Source of the DNA: Acidobacteriota bacterium
GTDB lineage: Bacteria > Acidobacteriota > Thermoanaerobaculia > Multivoradales > J023
DNA length: 64,000 bases
NCBI GenBank assembly: GCA_029263315.1
Contig: JAJCXR010000046.1
Location: forward strand, 106,100-170,099
Direction of reading: 5' to 3'
Of this stretch, positions 43,257-55,023 are shown piece after piece. The notes under the pieces were generated by a model that did not search any database, was not told where the DNA came from, and saw only the letters and a list, made by a program, of their open reading frames with translations. Position numbers and translations under genes: made by a program. Position 1 is the first letter of the stretch; the number at the start of each line of letters is the position of its first letter.

Positions 43257-43513
43257 GTCGGGAGGTCAGCGAATCCAGTGCGATATCGCCGACGGGATCC
43301 TGACATAGCCGCAGCGTTTCGATCTTCTGGCCGAGAGCCGTAGTCGAAATGGGGTGGGATTCGACGACTCCCCAGAATTTGGCGAAACTCCCAGAGGGAT
43401 ATGCCAGCAAGCTCATGGGCCTTGCCCACAGAGAGGCGTCCTTGCTCGTAGAGGTGGATGGCAAACTCGGTTTGCATTTCGGCCTTCGGCCAGCCAGGTC
43501 TAGCGTTGCTCAA
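43196..43513 (-). CDS. UPF0175-like antitoxin, C-terminus possibly frameshifted
   Basis: From a TTG start the product reads EMQTEFAIHLYEQGRLSVGK then AHELAGISLWEFRQILGSRRIPPHFD, the HTH-like core of the UPF0175 antitoxin family. The usual acidic C-terminal stretch (DIETLR) is found instead in the neighbouring frame (LGQKIETLRL), so a frameshift near 43365 is likely. No intact partner toxin is seen downstream; the 3' end overlaps the small gene on the other strand. Confidence 0.6.
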   Translation of the reverse strand: MSNARPGWPKAEMQTEFAIHLYEQGRLSVGKAHELAGISLWEFRQILGSRRIPPHFDYGSRPEDRNAAAMSGSRRRYRTGFADLPTYESSCLAAPATTRPPEFTG

Positions 43514-43760
43514 GCCCCAGCCTTTGACAGCTCGTTCACAGCCTCGCGACCGGCCGACGGCGGCTCAGACGATCGGGACCACCTCTCGGACCTGCACTGC
43601 GGCTGCAAGGGCCAAGTGCTGTGAGAGCGTGTAGAGGAGGACTTCCACCGCGACCTCGACCAGCAAGCAGCTCGGCAGGGTCGGCCCGCCGGACTCGCTG
43701 CTGTTCAGCGGCGAGCGACCAGGGCTTTTCGTACCCTCCTCGGCGTCATCACTCACTAGG

Positions 43761-44942
43761 TTACGTACGGTACGACAGGCTCTCGTTCAGGAACGCATCG
43801 TCACAAGGCACTAGGGGCGCCCTTCCCAGGGCGTGGGCGAACAGCCAGCCACCGGCACCGAAGAGACCCAGGCAGAAGGTGATCGCCACCCAGCCGACGA
43901 TGCCAGGGGCCGTTGCGAAGACGGCCGGCAGCACGGTGAGGGCGAGGTCGAGGAAACGGCCGAGCAGGACGGCGCAGGCCGCGGCGACGAGCACGGTGGG
44001 GCTACGTTTGGCCTTGCGGGTGAGGAGGAGCAGGAACGGCAGTGCCCAGTGGAAGATGAAGACGGCCCAGAAGATGGGTTTCCAGGGGCCTTGGGACCTG
44101 GTGATGAAGTAGTGGGTCTCCTCCGGCAGGTCGGCGTACCAGATCAGCATGTATTGGCTGAACCAGGTGTAGGCCCAGAAGGTGGTGAAGGCGAAGAGCA
44201 GCTTGCCGAGGTCGTGCAGGTGCTCGGCGTTGAGCACGCCGCCGAAGACTCCGCGCCAGCGGAGCCAGATCACCGCCAGGATGGTGGCAGCGAGGGCGGC
44301 GGTGAACAGGGAGGCGAAGTGATACACGCCGAAGATCGTCGAATACCAGTGGGGCTCCAGCGACATCAACCAGTCGACGCTGGCCAGCCAGAAGGTGAAG
44401 GCGAAGACCACCAGGAAAAGGGCTGACGCGGTCACGGGTCGCTGGGCTCCAGGCGTTCTGCGCCGCAGCAGGAAGGAGAAGGTGAGCCAGGTGCCGGCAT
44501 AGACGACGGCGCGCAGGCGGAAGGCGGTGGGATCGAGCCAGCGGCCGTGGAAGCCTTCGAGGCTCGCTGCGTCGTGCCACCAGGGATAGAGATCCGGGCG
44601 CACCAGGAGCACGACCCCGAGGGCCGCCAGCGGTAGCGGCAAAAGCGCCGCCAAGGCTTCGGGGACCCGGCGAATGGCGGTGGCCCAGCCGGCTCCGGTG
44701 ACGTGCAGAAGAGCTAGGAATACCAGGCTGCCGAGGGTGGGTCCGAGCAAGAACAATCCAGCGATCAGGATCGCCGTCCAGGCGCCATCGGGCGCCACCA
44801 GGAAACCGGTGGTGAGGGCGACGAGAGCCAAGGCGGCCAGCAGCGCGCTCGCCAACGTGGTGCCCCGTCCAGGCCAGGGCTGTGGAAGCGTGGCGTCGCA
44901 CGCCGCGGGTGCCGACTCGAGGGGCGTAGAGAACGGGTGCAT
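43761..44942 (-). CDS. actF: Alternative complex III subunit ActF (membrane)
   Basis: About 393 residues with ten hydrophobic segments. It is the polytopic quinol:cytochrome c oxidoreductase subunit of ACIII, related to ActC/NrfD. Recognisable parts are WLASVDWLMSLEPHWYSTIF, VYHFASLFTAALAA, LHDLGKLLFAFTTFWAYTWF and SQYMLIWYADLPEETHYF. The start at 44942 overlaps the actE stop (ATGA); the longer frame to 45233 is overlap. It is the last gene of the respiratory operon. Confidence 0.92.
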   Translation of the reverse strand: MHPFSTPLESAPAACDATLPQPWPGRGTTLASALLAALALVALTTGFLVAPDGAWTAILIAGLFLLGPTLGSLVFLALLHVTGAGWATAIRRVPEALAALLPLPLAALGVVLLVRPDLYPWWHDAASLEGFHGRWLDPTAFRLRAVVYAGTWLTFSFLLRRRTPGAQRPVTASALFLVVFAFTFWLASVDWLMSLEPHWYSTIFGVYHFASLFTAALAATILAVIWLRWRGVFGGVLNAEHLHDLGKLLFAFTTFWAYTWFSQYMLIWYADLPEETHYFITRSQGPWKPIFWAVFIFHWALPFLLLLTRKAKRSPTVLVAAACAVLLGRFLDLALTVLPAVFATAPGIVGWVAITFCLGLFGAGGWLFAHALGRAPLVPCDDAFLNESLSYRT

Positions 44943-45583
44943 CAGGGGGCTCCTTCGGCAGCGGGCGTCTGGGGATCTGACGCTTCGAGATCTGACGTCT
45001 GAAGACCTGCCGTCTGGAGACTTCGCACGTAGAGCGTGACCTTCCACCGGTCCTCCGGTGAGATCATTGCGGCGTACGGCGGCATGTTGTTCTGGCCGAA
45101 GGTCACGATGTGGAAGAGTTGACCATCTGGCAGGTTGCGGGCCTTGGCCGCCAACAGCGACGGGGGTGGTGGAAAGCCCCGGGTCGTCACGGTGCCGTCT
45201 CCGATGCCCGTCTCGCCGTGGCAGACCTGGCAAAAGGCGACATACAGCCGGGCGCCTCGGGCCAGCACCTCAGGCGTCGCCGCGACCGGGTTTGCCAGCT
45301 CGCGGCCGGCGCGAAGTGCTTCTTCGTCGCCCGCCGTGAAGTGCAGCGGCGCGTGGCCGCGGGCGATGGTGCCGGGCACCGGGCGTTGCAACGTCTTGCC
45401 GTCGGCGAAGACTGGGTTGTCGTCAAAGGAGTCGTAGGGCACTGAGGTCACCATCTCCGGTAGGAAACGCAGGTTCGGCTGGCTAAAGTCGCGACCCAGG
45501 ATCAGCGACAGGCCGGCGAGCAAGCCGATCAAGAGCAGCAAGGCTGCGGGAATCAAAGTGGAACGGAGCCGTAGGCGGCGCAT
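44942..45583 (-). CDS. actE: ACIII cytochrome c subunit ActE
   Basis: About 213 residues: an N-terminal anchor (LIPAALLLLIGLLAGLSL), then PNLRFLPEMVTSVPYDSFDD, which is typical of ActE, and one c-type heme site CQVCH near residue 118, followed by a Met-rich region (NNMPPYAAM) giving the axial ligand. It passes electrons from ACIII to a terminal acceptor. The start at 45583 overlaps the actD stop. The C-terminus carries a 15-bp repeat array. Confidence 0.92.
   Translation of the reverse strand: MRRLRLRSTLIPAALLLLIGLLAGLSLILGRDFSQPNLRFLPEMVTSVPYDSFDDNPVFADGKTLQRPVPGTIARGHAPLHFTAGDEEALRAGRELANPVAATPEVLARGARLYVAFCQVCHGETGIGDGTVTTRGFPPPPSLLAAKARNLPDGQLFHIVTFGQNNMPPYAAMISPEDRWKVTLYVRSLQTAGLQTSDLEASDPQTPAAEGAP
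44974..45018. repeat. 15-bp tandem repeat, 3 units, in actE C-terminus
   Basis: Units of the type GATCTGACGTCTGAA, in frame, encode the degenerate repeat LQTSDLEASDP at the end of ActE. Confidence 0.8.
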
Positions 45584-46143
45584 CACCGTGCCTCCTCTTG
45601 CCCCGTCGGCGGGCCGATGAGGGTTTGTAGGGCGCCGTGATCGCGCAGCAGCTGCGCCAGCTCGGCGCCCTGCGCCGTGCCGAGGCTCGGCTGCACGCCG
45701 AGGGCAAAACGATCGTCGGTCAGGCCGGCAAACGGCAGCTCGGCCTGGCGTCCCGGCCATAGCCGACTGAGACCCAAGAACACCACGATCGAGCCGACAC
45801 CGGCAAAGAGCACCATCAGCTCAAAGGTCACCGGGATGAACGCCGGCCACGAATTCCATGGTTTGTTGCCGACATTGATCGGCCAGCTGATGGCGGTGGT
45901 CCAATATTGCAGCGCCAGGGCACACAGCACCCCCAGGCTGCCGAAGACAAAGGCCACGCGGTGCATGCGCGAGCGCCGGAAGCCGGCCACCCGTTCGAGC
46001 CCGTGCACCGCATAGGGCGAGTAGATATCCACGATCTCGAGACCCAGACGGCGCACCTCCGCGACCGCCGACAGCAAGTCGTTCTGGCGATCGAAGACGG
46101 CCCATACCGGTGCAGGAGCAGCGTCGGGAACGGAGCTAGTCAT
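45583..46143 (-). CDS. actD: ACIII subunit ActD (DUF3341)
   Basis: 186 residues of the DUF3341 family: VWAVFDRQNDLLSAVAEVRR, IVDIYSPYAVHGLE, two membrane spans, and KPWNSWPAFIPVTFELMVLF between them. It has no cofactor and is a structural membrane subunit of ACIII. It overlaps actC and actE at its ends, as is normal in this operon. Confidence 0.93.
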   Translation of the reverse strand: MTSSVPDAAPAPVWAVFDRQNDLLSAVAEVRRLGLEIVDIYSPYAVHGLERVAGFRRSRMHRVAFVFGSLGVLCALALQYWTTAISWPINVGNKPWNSWPAFIPVTFELMVLFAGVGSIVVFLGLSRLWPGRQAELPFAGLTDDRFALGVQPSLGTAQGAELAQLLRDHGALQTLIGPPTGQEEAR

Positions 46144-47483
46144 GGGACGTCTCCCCGAGAATGCCCTTCACTTCGGCCATGGCGATCATTGGCAAGAAGC
46201 GGCAGAAGAGCAGGAAAAGTGTGAAGAAGAGTCCGAAGCTACCGACCAGCGTCGCCACTTCGACGACCGTCGGTGTGTAGTAGCTCCAGCTCGACGGCAG
46301 GAAGTCCCGATGCAGCGACGTGACGATGAGCACATAGCGCTCGAACCACATGCCGATATTGACCACGATGGAGATCACAAAGACGAAGGGCAGACTGGTG
46401 CGCAGGCGCCGAAACCAAAGCAGCTGGGGCGCCGCCACATTGCAGGTGACCATGATCCAGTAGGCCCAGGCATAGGGGCCGAGGGCGCGGTTGAGAAAGG
46501 CGAATTTCTCGAAGGGGTTTTCGGAATAGGCGGCGATGAAGAGCTCGGTGATATAGGCCAAGCCCACCATGCTGCCGGTGGCGATCACCACCTTGCACAT
46601 GGCGTCCACGTGGCGCGTCGTGAAGTACTCGCCGATGCCGAGGGTCCAGCGGGCCAAGATCATCAGGGTCAGCACCATGGCGAAGCCCGAGAAGATAGCG
46701 CCGGCGACGAAGTAGGGCGGAAAAATCGTTGTGTGCCAGCCGGGCAGAATCGACACCGCGAAGTCGAAGCTGACCACCGTATGCACCGACACCACCAACG
46801 GCGCCGCCAGACCGGCCAGCAGCAGATAGACCGACTCGTAGCGGATCCAGGTGCGGTAGGAGCCGTTCCAGCCCAGGGCGAGAATTCCGAAGACGAAACG
46901 CCGCACCTTGCCGGAGGCTCGGTCGCGTAAGGAAGCCAGATCGGGCACCAGGCCGAGGTACCAGAACAAAAGGGAGATCGTGAAATAGGTGGAGATCGCA
47001 AAGACATCCCACAGCAGGGGCGAGCGGAAGTTCACCCACAGCGGCCCGCGAAAGTTCGGGTAGGGGATGACCCAGAAGGCGAGCCAGGCGCGGCCCATGT
47101 GGATCACTGGAAAAATGCCGGCGCACATCACCGCGAACAGGGTCATCGCCTCCGCCGCCCGGTTGACCGAGGTGCGCCACTTCTGGCGGAATAGGAAGAG
47201 GATGGCGGAGATCAGCGTGCCGGCGTGTCCGATGCCGATCCAGAAGACAAAATTGGTGATGTCAAAGGCCCAGCCGACGGTCTTGTTGAGCCCCCAGGTG
47301 CCGATACCGGTTGTCAGCTGGTAGCTCACCGCCACCACGCCGACGGCCAGAGCCAGGAACGAGGCCGTCAGGGCCGACCACCAGAGCACCGTGGGGCGAC
47401 GATCGAGCAGGCCGGCGACATCCTCGGTGACCTGGTGGGGCGTTTTAGCGCCAAGGATCCAGGGCTGGCGCAGGTGGGTCGAC

Positions 47484-47491
<8 letters not shown>
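46136..47491 (-). CDS. actC: ACIII NrfD-like quinol-binding subunit ActC
   Basis: About 451 residues with around ten spans. GLNKTVGWAFDITNFVFWIG, SRAAEAMTLFA-like and HMGRAWLAFWVIPYPNF, SVHTVVSFDFAVSILPGWHT and the EYFTTRHVDAMCKV region mark the ActC/NrfD family, which oxidises menaquinol or ubiquinol. The start at 47491 (MAESTH) fits the family; the long frame to 48211 is shadow of actB. It overlaps actB by 8 bases. Confidence 0.93.
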
Positions 47492-50606
<3,115 letters not shown>

Positions 50607-50637
50607 TGGAATGTGGCTTTCGACGACGGAGCGTTCC

Positions 50638-51291
50638 TCAGTAATGACAGGTAGAGCAATCGGTCGAGGCGTTGACGTCTAGTCCCGCCACGCCCTCCGA
50701 GCTGCTTCGGCGATGGCAGTCGATGCAAAAACCCATGGTCAGCGTTTGGTCCTGGCGTACCCGCAGCATCGAGTCGACCGGACCGTGGCAGGCTGCGCAG
50801 TCGATGCCCACGGTGACGTGGGCGCGGTGGTCGAAGTAGACGAAGTCGGGCAATACGTGAATCTTTTCCCAACGGATGGTGTGGGGATCGCGGCTCGGTA
50901 GCGGCAGGCCGGTCAGGGGATCGATGGCAAGGGCGTCATAGAGCTTGGCCAGCTCGGTGGAAACCACGGGTTCGGCGGGCCGCTCCGCCACCAGCGCCCG
51001 CTGATCCTCGGCGCGGATCTCTGCGATCGGCGCGGTGACGAATTGATGACAATTCATGCAGGTCGAGGCCGCCGGCAGCCCGGCGTGGCGACTGCTCTCG
51101 GCGCCGTGGTGACAGTAGAGGCAGTCCATTTTCAGCTCACCCGCATGCAGGAGATGGGAAAACTCGATGGGCTGCTCGGGTGTGTATCCCTGCTGATGAC
51201 CGGGAAGGCGCGCTGCGCCGAGGGCGGTGATCAAGGCGAGCAGCGCCAGGCCGGCGCCGACCGCGAGTAAGATATTGAGGGCGCGGCTCAT
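50638..51291 (-). CDS. actA: ACIII pentaheme cytochrome c subunit ActA
   Basis: 217 residues with an N-terminal signal-anchor and five CxxCH heme sites: CLYCH, CMNCH, CAACH, CIDCH and CSTCH at the very C-terminus. Motifs IEFSHLLHAGELKMDCLYCH, DFVYFDHRAHV and MGFCIDCHR are typical of ActA. It starts 4 bases inside the end of the upstream cytochrome gene and lies 31 bases before actB. Confidence 0.94.
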   Translation of the reverse strand: MSRALNILLAVGAGLALLALITALGAARLPGHQQGYTPEQPIEFSHLLHAGELKMDCLYCHHGAESSRHAGLPAASTCMNCHQFVTAPIAEIRAEDQRALVAERPAEPVVSTELAKLYDALAIDPLTGLPLPSRDPHTIRWEKIHVLPDFVYFDHRAHVTVGIDCAACHGPVDSMLRVRQDQTLTMGFCIDCHRRSSSEGVAGLDVNASTDCSTCHY

Positions 51292-52844
51292 GACGATCTC
51301 TCCGTGCCTAATGGGTTCGACTTACCGCGTCGACTCGGCAGCAGTCTGCGCGGATCGAGCCTGCGGGGATTGAGCCTGCGGGGATCTAGCGAGCGCCAGG
51401 GGATCTTGCGCGGATCGAGTCTGCGCGGATCCAGCAAGCTGCGCCAGCGGGTGAAGGGTAGTAAGAGCAGCGCCGCCAGGCCGGTCACCATGTGCAGGCG
51501 GGTCAAGAGCGGCAAGGCATCGACCCACGATGCGGCGGTCAGCTCGCCGCGCAGCAGCGCCGCCAGTCCCGGGGTCAGCCAACCGGCGAACCACGCCAGG
51601 CCCCAGCGATGCACGACGGCGGTGAGCACGCCGGTGGCGATGCTCAGGCCCAACAAACATAGAAAGGCGAGCTCGAGGCGCTGGGTTCTTGGCCGGGGCT
51701 GGGTCTTCGAGCGGCGCAGACCGAGCAGACCACAAAGGGTCAGCAGTCCGGCGGCCAAGTGCGCGGTTTCCAGCCCCCACAGGGTTTGTGGTCGCTGGGT
51801 CAGGGCCAGCACGGCACCCGGAGCGACCAGCGGCAACAAGTGGAATACGGCAACGACGGCGAGGCCGAGTAGCAGGCAGGGTGCGGCCCACGGGGCGCTG
51901 CGGCCGGCCACCTCGGACGCCCGGTCTTCGGGGACCGCCCGCCGGCCGGTAAGCCAGGCCGTCAGCATCAAGAACAGCGCCGCGACACCCCATGCCGTGG
52001 CCGAGAAAAGCAGCTGGCTGCGGGCGCGATGCGAACGTCCACTGCGCGCCGCCGCCTCCAGCAACGCCGACAATGGAAGCACCTCCGAGGTCTCCATCGG
52101 CCGGTGGGTGACGGCGACGGAGAGGGGCGAATCCGCTGCATCCTTCTCGGGAGCCTGCAACCAGGCGGCGACCGCCGCCCGACCGCCCAGCCGCTCCCAC
52201 AGCCGGCTCAAGTCGGGCGCCATGCGGCCGCCACCCCAGCCGTCCAGGCCTGCCAGGTCGTGGCAACCGGCGCACGGCGACGCACCGCTGCGCAGGGGCG
52301 CCTTGCCGGTGAACAGCAAGTTGCCGATGGTGCGATCCGAGTCGGTGAACGGGTCGGGCGGCACCTGGGGGGTGGAGAATTCCGACGCCTCGAGCGCTGA
52401 CTCCTCGGCGATCATGTCGAGCAGGGACTCTGCCCGCTGGGTATCGAGCCCCACCACCTGCGGCATGACGACGCCGCGGGCCGCCTCGAAGAGCTGCAGG
52501 GCATAGGGATCACCGGCGTCGATGCGTGCCTGGGGATCGAGCACGAAGTCGAGGAGCCATTGGCGGGACTGCCGCTGGTCCACGTCCTTGAGGTCGGGAC
52601 CGGTGAGCCGACCACCGCCGATGGTGTGGCAGCGGGCGCAGTTGTCGCGGTAGAAAACCCTGGCGTCTTCCAGGTCAGCTGGCTGGACGTCAGCTTGCGG
52701 GACGTCAGCTTGTTGAGACCAGGCGGCCGACGCGACGAGTACCGCCAAGGCGATGCCGAGGGGAAGGGCGAGGCCGAGGCCGGCGAGCAGTCCGTTGGCC
52801 GGGGCGCAGGGCCGGATCGGGGTTCTTGAGGATCGTTGTGTCAT
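51288..52844 (-). CDS. Membrane cytochrome c with C-terminal b-type-like domain
   Basis: About 518 residues. A signal anchor is followed by two c-type heme sites, CARCH (about 69-73) and CAGCH (about 190), in two cytochrome c domains, then five or six hydrophobic segments with conserved His (HLAAGLLTLCGL, VVHRWGLAWFAG, LTRLHMVTGLAAL) resembling the NarI/cytochrome b type. I infer an electron link between quinol or ACIII and the nos system. The C-terminus is a run of LDPRR repeats from six 15-bp units. The start at 52844 was chosen over 52940, which overlaps the RIC gene. No family name is certain. Confidence 0.8.
   Translation of the reverse strand: MTQRSSRTPIRPCAPANGLLAGLGLALPLGIALAVLVASAAWSQQADVPQADVQPADLEDARVFYRDNCARCHTIGGGRLTGPDLKDVDQRQSRQWLLDFVLDPQARIDAGDPYALQLFEAARGVVMPQVVGLDTQRAESLLDMIAEESALEASEFSTPQVPPDPFTDSDRTIGNLLFTGKAPLRSGASPCAGCHDLAGLDGWGGGRMAPDLSRLWERLGGRAAVAAWLQAPEKDAADSPLSVAVTHRPMETSEVLPLSALLEAAARSGRSHRARSQLLFSATAWGVAALFLMLTAWLTGRRAVPEDRASEVAGRSAPWAAPCLLLGLAVVAVFHLLPLVAPGAVLALTQRPQTLWGLETAHLAAGLLTLCGLLGLRRSKTQPRPRTQRLELAFLCLLGLSIATGVLTAVVHRWGLAWFAGWLTPGLAALLRGELTAASWVDALPLLTRLHMVTGLAALLLLPFTRWRSLLDPRRLDPRKIPWRSLDPRRLNPRRLDPRRLLPSRRGKSNPLGTERSS
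51347..51436. repeat. 15-bp tandem repeat, 6 units, at a protein C-terminus
   Basis: Six consecutive 15-base units (TGCGCGGATCGAGCC type) encode LDPRR, LDPRK, LDPRR, LNPRR and similar at the end of the cytochrome c/b protein. Confidence 0.9.
52674..52718. repeat. 15-bp tandem repeat, 3 units, behind a signal peptide
   Basis: Three units (GTCAGCTTGCGGGAC type), in frame, encode ADVPQ/ADVQP between the signal sequence and the first cytochrome domain. Confidence 0.85.
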
Positions 52845-52881
52845 GGCTTGAGATCGTTGGCTTCGGCGGCGGTGCGTCGCA

Positions 52882-53640
52882 TCATTGGTTGGCGGATTCG
52901 TAGGCCACCAGGCGTGGGAAGAGAACGTTGTTCTCTTCATGGATGTGAACGTGCAAGTCGGCCTCCAGAGCCGTCAGGGACGCCAGCAGATCGCGGTAGG
53001 TATGGCACGCCTCCGGCGGCGGTTTGAAGCCTTCGGTGAGATGGCGCATGCGGTCCAGACTGCTGGCCGCGTCGTCGTGCTCGGCGAGCATCGCCGCCAC
53101 CGGATTGCGCACCGTGCCGCATGGGTGCCCGCCGGCGTCGCCGGCCGCCAGCCGCCGGCCGAAGGGAAAGAGAACCTGCTCCTCCTTGATCATGTGCATT
53201 TCGAGCTCGGCCCGCATCAAGCGGAATACGGAACGCACATCGTTGAGCCGCGGATCCCGTTCGCCGTGGTGGTCGGCGACCTTGGCAGCCAGGGTGTCGA
53301 TGCGCGGCAGCTCGCGGCGCAAAAAGGCGTGGTGGACAGACTCGATATGATCGATCAATTCATCGACCGACGCGGCGCGCCAGTCGCGGTCGTCGTGCGG
53401 TCCTCGGCCTGGTGCGTCGGCCTGCGGTGGCGTTGGCGGATTCTCCAGCCGCTGCGCGATGTCGTCCACATTGAGGCCCTGTTGACGGCAGACCTCCTCC
53501 AGCGTGCGGCCGCCGTGGCAGCAATAGTCGAAGCGCAACGACTCCATGATCGGCGCACGGGCCGGCATTTCGGCCACCAGCTCACCGAGGGTGCGCTTGG
53601 CAAGAGGGTCGAGGGCGGAGTTTCGGGAATGCGGTTGCAT
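52882..53640 (-). CDS. ric: Iron-sulfur cluster repair di-iron protein RIC (copy 1)
   Basis: 252 residues of the YtfE/ScdA/DnrN family. The N-terminal ScdA_N domain has FDYCCHGGRTLEEVC (about residue 37). The hemerythrin-like part has His/Glu ligands in HHAFLRRELP, ELEMHMIKEEQVLFP, AEHDDAASSLDRM and HVHIHEENNVLFPR. RIC proteins repair Fe-S clusters damaged by nitric oxide. Its place between nosL and the cytochrome/ACIII genes suggests protection of the pathway. The start at 53640 (MQPHSR) was chosen on family length. Confidence 0.92.
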   Translation of the reverse strand: MQPHSRNSALDPLAKRTLGELVAEMPARAPIMESLRFDYCCHGGRTLEEVCRQQGLNVDDIAQRLENPPTPPQADAPGRGPHDDRDWRAASVDELIDHIESVHHAFLRRELPRIDTLAAKVADHHGERDPRLNDVRSVFRLMRAELEMHMIKEEQVLFPFGRRLAAGDAGGHPCGTVRNPVAAMLAEHDDAASSLDRMRHLTEGFKPPPEACHTYRDLLASLTALEADLHVHIHEENNVLFPRLVAYESANQ

Positions 53641-53653
53641 GGTGGGTCTCCGT

Positions 53654-54166
53654 TTAGCGAGGGTTCTGGGATATCGACCGGGACATCGACCGCGACATCG
53701 ACACAGCTGCCGGCAGCTCTTCGAAGCGCAGCAAGCCGCCGCCGGGTCCGGGCTCCCCGAAGGCCAGCCAGCCATAACCCATGGGTGTCGTCACGCTGGG
53801 GTCATGGGAAAAATGGGCCTGGCGGGCGTCGAGCCATTGGCTGTGGGACCCGTGAACCCAGATCTGGGCATCCGCCGCCGACGGCCACTGCGGTGCAGCC
53901 TCCGTCAGATGGCGCAGCAGGCAGCCGACATCATCGAAGCGCTCGATCCGGCCATCGGCATAGACCACCGCGGCAGCGTGCCGCGGCTCGCTGACGATCA
54001 TTCGGCAGGCGGTGCATTCCTCCAGGCCATATTGCATATCGGGCGGCTGGGCAGGCCGCGGCCCGGCGCACCCCGCCAGGGCCTGAAACGCCGCCAGCAC
54101 GAGACACGCCGCCAGCGGCAAGGCGAGCTTGGCCGGCCAGGGCGGGGTGCTGGTCCCCCGAGTCAT
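53654..54166 (-). CDS. nosL: NosL copper chaperone
   Basis: 170 residues. Lipoprotein signal (ACLVLAAFQALAGC) then the copper site CTACRMIVSEPRHAAAVVYA and FDDVGCLLRHL, typical of NosL, which delivers Cu(I) to NosZ. The start overlaps the nosY stop (ATGA). The C-terminus is a short SMSRS repeat from 12-bp units (53671-53706). Confidence 0.93.
   Translation of the reverse strand: MTRGTSTPPWPAKLALPLAACLVLAAFQALAGCAGPRPAQPPDMQYGLEECTACRMIVSEPRHAAAVVYADGRIERFDDVGCLLRHLTEAAPQWPSAADAQIWVHGSHSQWLDARQAHFSHDPSVTTPMGYGWLAFGEPGPGGGLLRFEELPAAVSMSRSMSRSISQNPR
53671..53706. repeat. 12-bp tandem repeat, 3 units, in nosL C-terminus
   Basis: Three units of 12 bases (GACATCGACCGC type), in frame, encode SMSR-like repeats just before the NosL stop. 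Confidence 0.8.
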
Positions 54167-55023
54167 TGGGCGCCCCGCCGTTCCAGGCTCCAGATGCTGA
54201 TCCCCAGCGGCACCAAGATCCACAGGACCAGCAGACTCACCAGCAAGGGCATCAGCCCTTCGCCGTAGGTACGTGTGGCATAGAGGCCCGCCGGGCCGAG
54301 TACCTCGAGGCCGCCGCGCAACGCCAGGATCGCAGCCACCTTGAACTCTTGCAGCGGATTGACCAGCGCTGACCATAGGAGGTGCCGGGCGTCGAGACGC
54401 ATCACCAGCGAAGTGCCCATCAGGCCCAGATCGCCGAGCAGAACCAGCAGCAACCAGGCGAAGAGCGACACCCCACCGGCGACTGCGCTGCGCGACGTCA
54501 AGGTGGAGATGCACAGTCCGAGGCTGACGGAAACCAACGCCACCAGGGCCGCCAGCCCCAAAAAAGCCAGGAAGCCGGCGAGCGGATCCTGGCCAGCCGC
54601 ACCCGCCGTACGGAGCCCACCACCGCCTGCCATCACCAACAGCGCCAGGCCAAAGCCCAGCAACAGCGACGACAGCACCGCCGCCGCCAAACCGAGGAAT
54701 TTTCCCAGCACCACCTCGACCCGCGATACCGGCTGCGCCAGCAGCAGGATGAGCGAGCCGCGCTCGCGTTCGCCGGCCAGGGAGGCGGCGCCCAGGGTGA
54801 GACCCATGAGCGGCACGATCAGCACGACTAAGTGCACCAGGCTGGCGGCCGTGCGGCCGAGACCGGCGAAGCCGCTGCCGGCGGCCCCCGCCAGACTGAG
54901 CCACGACATGCCGAGGGCGAGCACGCAGAAGGCGCCGGTATAGAGGAGGAACCAGCGGTTGTTCCAAGCGTCGCGCAGCTCTTTCAGCGTCAGGACCCAG
55001 AGAATTCGCGCCTCGACACTCAT
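54163..55023 (-). CDS. nosY: NosY, ABC permease of the nos system
   Basis: 286 residues with about six spans; LTLKELRDAWNNRWFLLYTG at the start, MGLTLGAASLAGERERGSLI with the conserved ERE-x-GSL motif, and LLAQPVSRVEVVLGKFLG. NosY forms the transporter with NosF and works with NosD to mature the CuZ site. The start at 55023 overlaps the end of the NosD-NosF fusion gene. Confidence 0.93.
   Translation of the reverse strand: MSVEARILWVLTLKELRDAWNNRWFLLYTGAFCVLALGMSWLSLAGAAGSGFAGLGRTAASLVHLVVLIVPLMGLTLGAASLAGERERGSLILLLAQPVSRVEVVLGKFLGLAAAVLSSLLLGFGLALLVMAGGGGLRTAGAAGQDPLAGFLAFLGLAALVALVSVSLGLCISTLTSRSAVAGGVSLFAWLLLVLLGDLGLMGTSLVMRLDARHLLWSALVNPLQEFKVAAILALRGGLEVLGPAGLYATRTYGEGLMPLLVSLLVLWILVPLGISIWSLERRGAQ

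Noticed and set aside
43565..43756. Minus-strand frame of 63 codons just before actF
   Set aside because: A hydrophobic stretch is present but no Shine-Dalgarno or family; may be a remnant, not supported as a gene.
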